Part shown: positions 36,707 through 47,300 of the stretch, piece by piece | How positions within the stretch are numbered: the stretch's first letter is position 1 | Layout of the letters: every line of letters begins with the position of its first letter | Source: Lepus europaeus | Taxonomy: Eukaryota > Chordata > Mammalia > Lagomorpha > Leporidae | Length of the DNA stretch: 64,000 nucleotides | NCBI RefSeq assembly: GCF_033115175.1 | Contig: NC_084831.1 | Location: forward strand, 45,602,002-45,666,001 | Reading direction: 5' to 3' | Notes under the pieces: generated by a model | Seen by the model: the letters and a program-made list of their open reading frames with translations, nothing else | Database searches by the model: none | What the model was told of the DNA's origin: nothing | Made by a program: the position numbers and the translations under genes

Positions 36707-38115
36707 AAAACGTATCAACATATATCGTACACAAACTACAATGTATCATAATTACTTTTTTTTCCTCTCTTAATTCAGAACCAGACTACAAGGTAAGAAA
36801 AACACAGAAACAGCTACAATGTTCCCAATAATCCGCACAAGGTCTTTTTTCAGGCAGATGATATCGCACAGAATATGATATACATGGATCAGAAAGGGCG
36901 GGGCAAAACAAAGACCAGCTACGGGGCGGGCGGGCAGGTAGGAGGGAGTGTCAATGTACAAAGAATCGGGGTGTCTTTAGGGCAAGACACAGAGGTTCCA
37001 ATGGTGGGCGAGGCGAGGTGGCCACTGTCGCCCCTCCTGGGAGGGCACAGGCCACAGCAGGCTCGGTGGCTCCACAAAATAAAGACGGGACCGGAAACAG
37101 CACGTCCGCTTGGTTGTTGGTGTCCCCCCACCCCCCACAGCTTTTCCAAGTCTCCCCCTCCAGTTTCAAGCATATACACAGCAATTCTGGTCAACAACCC
37201 ATCTTTCAAAAGAAGGACGAAGAGAAAAACAAAACAAAACAAAATAAAAACAAGAAAATGCAAACTCCAGCCCACCCTGCCCGTGCCCGTGCCCGGGAGC
37301 CGAGGGTCCCAGGACCAGAAAGTGGAGGTCACAGTTTCCACGTCCCAGGTCATAGCCGTCCTGTCGGCGGCGGCCTCTCCGACGGGGCCGGCTGCCACCA
37401 CCCTGCTGGCAGGAGTCTCGCTGGGAAGACAGCGGCGTGAGGGCCGATGAGGGCCAGGAGAGGTCCCGGAGAGGGGCGGCAGCAGTCCTGGGGTCGCAGT
37501 ACACGCCGGCGGTGGGCGTCTCGCCTGGGGCTTGATCCTGGGAGGGGGCAGGTGGTCAGGCCCCACGATGAGACGGGTTCTGGGTTCAAGGATGCTGCTA
37601 CTGCCCGCTCGGCCAGAACACCCCTCCGTAAGCACTGCCCAAACCAAAAACCCCAAGTGGAAAAAGGTGACTTCCTTTTTTTCTCTTTCCAAAAAAGGCT
37701 TTTTGAAAGAAACCACCAATTGTAAACTGTCCAGTTTATTATTATTATTTTTGGATGGCTACAAAGACAGTGTAGTAGGCTTCACACCTACACTAGCTTT
37801 CCTGGTGGAAGGAAGGGCTTGGGTACAGAGGCAGGGCTGGTGGGTTTTGGTTGTTTTTTTTTTTCCTTTTTTTTTTTTTTTTAAAGAAAAAAGAGGTTGA
37901 CTGGGGTGGGGTGGGGTGAGGGGCTTGCTAGAAGCTTCCATTTAAAAAAATCCCCCCAAAAATTCCCCCTGAAAATTAAAAAAAAAAAAAAAAAATCCCA
38001 ACAACGGTAAAACCCCAAACAAAAACAAAAACAAAATAAAAGTGTCATGTACAGAAAAGCTCCCATCGGAAAGGGCGAGGGGCGGGGTTTTTCTGGTGTT
38101 GACTTGAAATATATT

Positions 38116-38121
38116 TTTATT
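38116..38121 (-). terminator. Second proximal SSBP3 AATAAA
   Basis: Minus-strand AATAAA within CAGAATAAAAATAT, 52 nt downstream of the first; the two form a tandem proximal pair. Confidence 0.45.
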
Positions 38122-38167
38122 CTGAGTTTCTGTCCTTCACGTTTTATGGAATAAAAAGTTCGGCCTT

Positions 38168-38173
38168 TTTATT
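38168..38173 (-). terminator. Proximal SSBP3 AATAAA
   Basis: Minus-strand AATAAA about 155 nt after the stop codon, within GCAATAAAAAGG. It could produce a very short 3' UTR isoform. Confidence 0.45.
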
Positions 38174-38325
38174 GCATGAAACTAAAACAGGGACAGGCGG
38201 GGGGCGGGGGCGGGGGTGGGGAGCGGCCTCCCCGGCTCCTGGGCACCGACACCTCACTTCTTCTTGCATAATTCCTGGCGTCTTCCCGCCTGCAATGCCG
38301 GCTCTCAGCGTCGCGGACAAGGGGC

Positions 38326-38355
38326 TCACACGCTCATCGTCATGCTTGGAGAGTA
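38326..38355 (-). CDS. SSBP3: SSBP3 last coding exon with stop codon
   Basis: Acceptor TTCCAG followed by nine codons, YSPSMTMSV, and TGA (38328-38326). Confidence 0.94.
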   Translation of the reverse strand, partial: YSPSMTMSV

Positions 38356-41300
38356 CTGGAAGGGAGGAGCAGAAAGGGGTGGCGGTGAGCGCCTCGGGCC
38401 CAGGGGCCAGGAGCCCCCGCGGAGGAGCCGGGCCTGGGGGCCGCTGGGGTGCCCTCAGAAGCTGCCTGACCCAAAGCTGCTTCTTGGAGGCAAAGGCAGA
38501 CGGCCAGGCCTCGCTGCCGGGACCCCTGGGCCACGCGGGGCCGCGGACCGCCCTTCCCGGGACGACCGGAAGTGGGCCCCTCGGACTTCCGGAAGTGGGC
38601 TCCTCGGACTTCCGGTGTGCGGGCCGTGCCCGCCCGCGGCTGCCCCTACCAGGGCCGGGGCTTACATTGTCGTTCTGGAAGGAGTGAAGAAAGTTCCCGC
38701 CCAGCTCGCCGTCGTCCCGAGGGGTGCCCGGAGGATTGCTAATGCCACTTATGTTGTTAGGAGAATTCTGTGGAGAGAGCACAGGGTGAGCCCGCGGCCC
38801 CGCCCACCCACGCGGCCGGGGTGCTGGCGGGGCACGCGGGGGCACTCACTTTTGGAAGTCCATCTATGTCGCCAGACCCTGCAAGGAGAAGAGAGCTGCT
38901 TCAGTCCCCGGCGCCCTGGGCTCCTGGGGCACCGCGCCCGCCTCCCTCGGCCACCCCGGCAGTGCCCTTGCGCGCACCGCGCCCGGCTGCTCACCTAATG
39001 ATCCATTCATGTGGTGGGGCTCCATGCCGCCCATGCCGCCCATGGGGCCGTCCGAGCCGGGACCCATCGGGAACTGAGGGAGAAGCAGGGGCGCTGCTTA
39101 GCAGAGCACCTCGGGAGGCCGTGGGATGGGGATGGGGGCTGCGGACAGGGCAAGGAGGTGGCCCCACACAGCCTCCTGGGACCCTGGCAGGGCTCTGTTC
39201 CCTCCCGCGGCGGGCGAGCCAGACCAGCCTCAGCCTTCCACAGGCCATTTTTCAGCTGAGGTGGGGAATGCTCTGCCTGAGGTCTCTGGGTAGGTAGTGG
39301 AGGAGCTGGGATTGGAGCGCAGATGCCCAGCCTCCCACTCGGCAGGTGGGCCTCCTCCATGCTCTGGGGTTCGCTGAGGGACAGGGTGGTGGGGCTAGGG
39401 TACACCACCTTAGGCCTTGGGACAGACACGTCAGAGGCTCAGAGGCCGAATCCATTCCACCTCCATCCTCAGGGCCAGAGGGCCCCTCCCACAGCCATGG
39501 CCATTCTAGAGAGCCAAGGCTCCACATACACCCTGGAAGGGGGCGGAGGGGACAGAACTGGGGCTGGCTGGCTCGTGGGATGGGTGCTGGGGACACAGAG
39601 CTGAGTCACATCTGGGCCCCAGCCTGGAGAAGGCGCTCACAGATATACAGGCACCCAGCTCCCAAAGGGCTGTGGAGAAAGCACAGGTGCAGGGGCTGGC
39701 CCTGTGGCACAGCGGGGTAAGCCATGGCTCGCAGTGCGGTGTCCTGCACCAGAGTGCTGGTTCCAATCCAGCCTCTGGCTGATGTGCCTGGAAAGGCAGT
39801 CAGAGACGGCGCACGTGCTTCAGCCCCTGCACCCATGCGGGACACCAGGAGGGCGTCCTTGGTTCCTGGCTTTGGCCTGGCCCAGCCCTGGTTGTTGTCG
39901 CCATTTGGGGGAGTGAACCAGTGGCTGGAAGATCTTTCATTCTGCCTTTCAAGTAAATAAAATAAATAAACCTTAAGAGAAAAAAAGGTGGCTGTGGCTT
40001 CCCAGGGAGGCAGAGGACTCAGAACAGGCCAACACCACGGAGGAGGGGGTGTGGGCAACAGAGCTGGTCACGGAAGTCGTTCTGGACAGCGGTCCTGCGT
40101 GAGCACAGTAAGGCCCAGCCAGACAGCAGGGGGGGCTGGGGCTGACAGCTGTCCACTGACCACGTGGCGGGGGAGGGGCAGCATCTCCATGTTCCCCATG
40201 GCCCATAAAGGCAGCTCAGGCTTTGGGACGAATTTGCCAGGTGGTAGCAAATTTCATGCTGATTCCCCCATGTGATGTGAGGAAGGCAGTGAACTTCTTA
40301 GGGCACCAACCCAGGATGCTGCTACACCAGAGCAAAGAAACCCCCAAAACCTGAGAGTACAATCACACACACGTGTGTGCTATTATACTAACATCAATGT
40401 CAGTACTTAAATGTTATCTGGAAGTAGGTATCTGATGTACATTATTGTGCACTTTAAATATCTTAAAACAGCTTTATTGAGAGATAATCCATGCAAGGTC
40501 CACCTGACCAATTAAAGGTACATGATGTAACAGTTCTTAGTGCACACCCAGGGTCGCAACTGTCACCACTAGCAACCTGACAACACTCCCCGGCAGCAGT
40601 CCGCCAGCATCTACTTGCTGTCTGCAGCCACTCCACGTGGATGAATCCCCTGGCCGTCCGTGGCCTGCTTTCCTCCTTTAGATGTTTTCAAGGTTCATCC
40701 GTGAGGTTGCGTGAACAGCGCTGTCCTCATTCTCACTGACAGCAGCCCAGCCGGCTGTGTGGGCAGACCCCGTCTCACTTACCCATGCATTAGCTGACGG
40801 GCCACTCAGGCTGTTTCTCCGATTCGCCCGTTGTGACTGACGCTACTTCGGACGTGCGTGTACCAGTTACCGCGCTGGGTGCAGGTCCTCACTTGTCCCC
40901 GGCAGACATCGTACAGCAGTCTTGCTGGGTGGGCGGTTACTCTACAGTTAACGTCTCCAGCAGCTCTGCTGCTTCCAAGGCAGCTGCACTATTCTACCCT
41001 CCCACAGGCCGTGTAGCAGGGCTCCAGCATCTCCACGTCCTCACAATGGAAGCCATCCTAGTGGGCGCGCGGGGTATTTATCGCCTCATCTTTTCATGCG
41101 CTTATCAGTTATTTGCACATTGAGTGTTTTGAAAGGCAGCGTTACAGAGGGAAGGAGAGAAGAGGGATCTTCCGTCTGCTGGTTCACTCCCTAAATGGCC
41201 ACAACGGCCAGGGTTCGGCCAGGCAGAAGCCAGGAGCTCAAAACTCCAACTGCCTCCTCCCATGGAGGTGCCGGAGTCCATCTGCTGCTGCTTTCCCAGG

Positions 41301-44300
41301 CCCATTAGCAGGGAGCTGGATTGGAAGTGGAGCAGCTGGGACACGAACCGGCACCCATATGGGATGCCAGCATCACAGCTGGTAGTGTAACCTACTGAAC
41401 CACAGCATGGCTGCCTTTGCGCCATCTTTAAATTGGGTTCTTTTTATTATTGAGTTGTGAGAGTTCTTTACATATTTTGGATCCAAGCCCCTGGTCACAT
41501 ACATGCTTTGCAAATACTTCCTCTTTTCTGTGGCTTGTCTGTTCTCTCTTGATGGTATCTTTTGAAGCACACGACTTATTTACATTTTGATGAAGTCTGA
41601 TTTATCTACTCTTTCCTTGTTGTTTGTACTTTAGGTGTTGTATCTACGTTGGTTCTGCTTAAGCCAACTTTCCCATTTCTTCTTCCTGTTTTGTGATGCT
41701 GGTCCTGATGTTCTGGCCTGTGGTCCACACTGAATTAATGTTTGTGCTCTGGTCTATGGAAGCCGTTCAACCTCACTGGACTGCAGGGAACTATCCAGGC
41801 ATCCCAGCGCCACTTGTTTCCTGGCGTATTTACTTTCGTTACAGGAATGCTATTATTTCAACAAAACAACAGCCAGTTGTGGGACTGGTCAACAGTGGCA
41901 GTTAGTAGCAGTTAGTGGGAAGATTAAATGAATGTGTGAGAATACATGCATGTCCCTGTCCTCTGATACAGTAACTTTTTAACCTTTTATTGGATATTTA
42001 AGCTTTGTACGCTATGTTACTGTGTATTCTGAAGATACAGAAATGGAAGATTTTTTAAAAAGGTAACATGTATATGTATAATATATGTTACACACATATA
42101 CATATATGATATATAATACATATTAAATATGTATATTGTGCATATATATGTAGATTATATATTGTATATAATACATATATACACATATATATACATATAT
42201 ATATGACTGATTGGACAAATATTGCCAATACTTAATTTTAAAGATGATTAAGATGCATTTCTTTTGGCCTCATGACACAGTAGGATGTTCTGCCCCTACT
42301 TTATCTGAAACATTTGTCCATATAGTTGAAAGGCAGTTACAGAGAGAGAAGGAGAGAGAGAGATAGAGAGGATCTTCTATCTGCTGGTTCATGTCTCAAA
42401 TGGCCACAACAATGAGGGCTAGGCCAGGCTGAAGCCAGGAATTCCATCTGGGTCTCCCACATAGGCGGCAGGGGTCCAAGAACTTGGGCCAACTTCTGCT
42501 GCTTTTCTCAGGTGCATAAGTTAGGAGCTGGACTGGAAATGGAGCAAGTGGGACTTGAACCAGCACCCACGTGGGATGCCAGCGCCACAGGTGCATCTTA
42601 ACCTGCTGTGCCACAAAACGCTGGCCCCAGGCTTCCTGTTCTAATATTACTTCTCTGAGTTGCCTGCAGGCTTCGGGACAGCCTACTTTTCTTTTCGATG
42701 CCTTGGTCAGCCCGAACATGATTGCCAGAAAAGTCATCTGACACACGCTCTGCTTCTACCCAGCCCACACGACACTGCTTCCTGGTGTCCACCCGGCGTG
42801 TTAACGTCCTGTCCAGAACCTCTGCAAGTGGAGGACACGAGCTTGCTCCTCACTAGCACGCATTCCTGGGATTACAGGACTTCCTTTAGCTTCCAGGGTG
42901 TCCGTCCACTCTGCGTGCAGAGGCGGGGGCTGGCCGACCAGCCGCCTCTCCATCCAGGCCTCTGCAGCTGCAGGCCGGCCGGCTGTCATTTGCAAACACT
43001 CCAGGGCAGACCGCACCCCTCGCAGGACAGCCGGTTTTAAAGCACAGAGAGAATGCGACCTTGTGGATTCCAGGTAAGCTGAAAGTTTTGAAACAGAAAT
43101 TGAGGAATTTCCTGGCCAACGTGGCTGCTCTTCGTGGCGACATTTTCTGAGACCTTTACCAAAAACCGAGTCATCATTTTCGCTGTATGCGAGGCTCTGC
43201 CGCAGCCTCCCGGTGGCACCAGACAGCTTGGGCGCAGGCGGCTCCTCCGTCGGGGCCCCTGCTGGTTCCTGAAGCCCCTCCACCAGCCCTGCAGAAACAC
43301 TGCGGGCGTTCCTCACGGCCACCCCAATGCAGCTGCAGATGGACTTGGAGGGCATCCTTCTTGTCTTTCCCAGGGTCGGCGCGCATGGCATCTCGCAGGC
43401 ACAGGGTGGAGCCCTGCTCCATTTCTATAAAGTCCACAACCTCAGCACGTCCTTCTGCGTGTTTTGGGGAAGTGGCAAAGTGAAGGAAAACGCTGCTTAG
43501 GAAAAGGCTGGAATGACAGGGAGGCCAATCAGGCCTCCTGTGTCGGGCACAAGGCGCGCGGGGCATTCAGCAGGCATTGCAAAGAAGCCTACGGACTAAA
43601 TGAAATCGGCTCAGATGAACTGTGTACCGCCTGCCAGAATCGTGAAGGGTGAGCCAAGTCCCTGTGCATTTGGACAGAACAAGCATCTACGTTTTCTGCA
43701 GTTTCATTAAAAGCTGCACGCGAGTCAGGATGACGGCACGATGCTCCAGCGTTCGAGCCCCCGCGCCCTCCAGCCGCTGGGAATCTGTTGCCGCAATCCG
43801 AGGCGTCGCTCAACACACTGAGAAAGCGCGGCTGTCGGAAGCTCAGGCAGAGCCCGCTCCATGCGAGCAGCCCCAGCGTGGGTCACTGCCACACTGCTCC
43901 CTTCTGTTCACACCCAAGCCTTTCCAGTCTCCGCCTCTGATCAGGAAATGGAACCTCCTAGCTTCAGGCACAATCCAGGGAAGGAGCAGCTGATGGTGTC
44001 AGTTCCAGGGCGCCCGAGCTCATTTGGCAACTGCTGGTTTCCAGTGAGCCCAGGGCTCTCCTGGGACGAGAGTCTCGATTTAGGAGGATGTGCCTCTGTC
44101 ACCCCTCACTCGGGGGCCTTCGTCTCCAGTGGGCGTCCCTGGCCCCTCTCTGCGAGCCTCAGGTGCACGGCACAGCCCGCTACCTGGATCTGGCTGTGTG
44201 TGCCCTTGAAACCACACAGCTGCTCAGTCGTCTTCTCCGCTCCTCCAGTGCTGTCTGCGTCACACGGTCACCCTTCCCACTTTCATCATCTCAGCACTGA

Positions 44301-47300
44301 TGTCAGAGAACACAGCCATCACATCCACCTCGTCGCAAACGAGGCCAGCACCGTCCTGGCCCGAAGCAAAGCAGGAGACCAGCCACAGGGAAAGGCTGAG
44401 CCGGCCACTGTCCGTGACCATGTGAGGTGGGCGAGCCTCCGTGGACGACCCTGAGCCATCACTGCCAGCGAGGGAGGCAGGTGATCAGGGCCACTTCCAT
44501 GCGGCCCCAGCCTGGAGCTCTGTGTGGGTTTTTCTGTTTTCCCATCAGCCTTCTGCAGCCATCGTCAAAGACCAGCATGTGTGTCCTGGCACTGCGCAGC
44601 ACCCGGGGCTGTTAGTGCTAAAATCGGGCGGTTGGCCGCCCTAGTGAGGGACAGCGGTGAAGCTGGGGACTGGGACAGAACACGGCAGGTGCAGCACCCA
44701 CTCTGCACATCTGCAGCCCACACGTGAGAGTTAACACATAGGGTGGCTCAGGTGTCACCTCAGGAGCAAAACCAAACTGAGTGCCCCAAAAGGCACCGCA
44801 CCCATCAACCATGTAGACACACGCTGTGGGGCCCCAAGCCCATCCCCTGGCTCTACAGCCCACCGCCCTGCTCTCCGGCTCCCCTCTGCCTGCGTGGGGC
44901 TCCAAGGGCTGTCTGTGGATCTGTGGAGGCGACTCCAACCAGTCCTGTCTATGGACCCAGGCAGCACAGAAGGGAGTGGTGGCTACCCAGAGCCAGAGCA
45001 GGTAGAGTGGGAGCTGCCACGTCCATCGAGAGCTGCCCTCACAGAGGCAAGGGAGGGGACAGCCCTGCCAGCTGCCACCAAGTCCAGGGGTCACAGAGCT
45101 CACGGCAGGGGCACGAGGCAGGCAGGTGCCCTGCTCCTACTGTCTCCACCCATGGCTCCTACAGCCTTGAAAGTGAGGGACTGCCAGGGTGGCGCTTTGG
45201 TCAGAGGAGAAGGGCCCGGGGCCCAGAGGCCACTGCGGCCCAGGGCTTCCCCTGGCAGCCCTCGCAGAGGGGCTGTACTGGGCCCCGCCTCGTCCTCCCC
45301 CACCCCGAGCTGGGCTGCCCGGAGGTAATCACTTTTCTGACGGTTTGTTTTATTCGCCTTTGGTAACAAATGGCTGAAATCAATTAAACTTGCTTTCCCC
45401 TCAGCTGATGAAGTTAATTATGATTTGTTATGGTATCTGATATGTAAATTATTAGAAGGCACACTTACGTTGGCGCGACTGCCTCCAGGCGGCACCGGAT
45501 TAATCATTGTGTAGATGTTGTCACTGGAATTCGTGGAATCTGTAGGACAGTGCAGACCCGCAAGTGGAGGTGATTAATTCGTTTCTTAATTAAAACAAAC
45601 TCGTGGCACTTGAACTCATTCTTTTGTATTTTATCACTTAAAATTTCCTCTAAGTACCACCATTTTCTGGCTAATTTGTATTTAATGAAGATTCACAAAG
45701 TTTTTAATCACAGAAAATTCAACTGTGAAAACCACCCAACCCCGAAACCAGGAATCCCAGGGCGTCTGGATGGCCGTGCTGATGTGGCACGGGGCGCTCC
45801 CCACCCCAAGCCAATGCTGGTGCCCGGACACCGGCCGACACAAGGTGGGGGCAGTGAGCCGGCAGCCCCAGGGACTGTGACCCGGTCAGGGTCAGGGTCA
45901 GGGTCAGGGCAATGCTGCCCATCACTGAGGACTGCCCTGCCTGGCAGTTCCCCTGTGGAGCAGGTTAGCGTGACCCAGTCTGAGCGTCGGTCACGAAGCT
46001 TATCAACATGCAGCAGCAGGAGAAACAGCCGGAGCGGCTGCCGGCTCCACCCCTCGGCGGAGCAGCTGCGGGACCCCTCCAGCTCCCCAGTTACCCGGTG
46101 GAGTCTCCTTAGGACACTGCTCAGAGTTCCCATCAGGAGCAGGTGCTGCGCTTTCTCAGACAGAGCTCTGACTACCTCTCCCTGTTTATTTTTGGGGTGG
46201 GTAAGGATTGTATGCTGCATTCCTTCTAGCTGGCTGCTTTGCTATTCTGAGCTGGGAAAGATGTGATGCTGTGAGTCTGTGCACCTGTGCATGTGTGTGT
46301 GTGCACATGCCCACGTGTGTGTAAATGTGCCCTCTTACAGAAAACAACAAGGGACCTCTTACACAGAGGACCAGGAGCCCTGAGTGACAGAAACTCCAGT
46401 GGTTATTGCGCCAGACGACATTGGTCCCAGAACAAAGAATCCCAGAGGCCCTCTGCAGCCATCCGGGGAAATGCCTACCCAGGCCCCGGGCTGGCCCTAG
46501 CGAAAGGGAGCCAAGGGCAAGGGGAGCCCTTGTCCCCAGGCTGCTCTGCCCGGCCCTTTCCTATACAAAGTAGCACTCGAGAACCAGAGAAAGTGACCTG
46601 GCTGAGGCCACATGGGCTGGTGGCACTGGGGGCCTCCTACTCCCAAGTCACTGGACACCCAATGGCCTGGTGGAGGCTGTGCTGCCCAGGAAGGAGTGGC
46701 TGTCAAGCCCTGGCTCAGTCCCCAGCCCCCAGGGACCCTGACAAGTGTCACCACCCACCGACCCTCCAACCCTCTTACCTGCAGGGCTAGGCATGATGGG
46801 CGTTCCTGGGGGGCCGCCACCACCAGGGGGTCCCTGGAGATGAGACAGACAGTGGTATCAGACCCCCTGGCGCTAAGACATGGGGGGAGCTCATGGCCAA
46901 GGCTCCTGGGGCCTGCCTGGCAGTCAGCCCTCACCAGACCCCTCCAGTGCTCGCCCAGCCACCAGATTTCAGCTCTGGGGGAACTGCCCCAGGTCCCCCT
47001 TCCTTTCTTCAAACCAAGAGGCACCGTGGCATGCGTGTGCACATGTGTGCTCACACACGACCCAGCTGGCGAAACCAGGGGATGGCGGCCTCCCAGGGCT
47101 GGTTTGGAGATTTCTGGGCCACCTAAATCTTGGGCTCATCTGACTGTGTTAATTTATTTATTTATTTTTGACAGGCAGAGTTAGACAGTGAGAGAGACAG
47201 AGAGAAAGGTCTTCCCTCCATTGGTTCACCCCCCAAATGGCCGCCACGGCCGGTGTGTTGCACCGATCCGAAGGCAGGAGCCAGGTGTTTCTCCTGGTCT

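Larger units (their letters stand above)
36680..38325 (-). other. SSBP3: SSBP3 3' UTR
   Basis: About 1.64 kb from the stop codon to an ATTAAA signal at 36706-36701. It is free of SINEs, unlike neighbouring DNA. It includes A-rich stretches (37979-37994 and 37854-37882 as read on the plus strand) that could prime oligo-dT internally. Confidence 0.75.
39074..45468 (-). other. SSBP3 intron
   Basis: 6.4-kb intron. It holds a C-repeat (39693-39988), an L1M fragment split by a SINE (40455-41840), an AT/CA-rich microsatellite (42050-42205), a C-repeat (42320-42628) and a repeat-poor block with long unrecognised open frames (42640-44640). Confidence 0.75.

Noticed and set aside
38144-38845. 233-codon minus-strand ORF as a separate gene
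   Set aside because: Its conserved part is the SSBP3 penultimate exon; the rest is the last intron. Reported only as possible intron retention.
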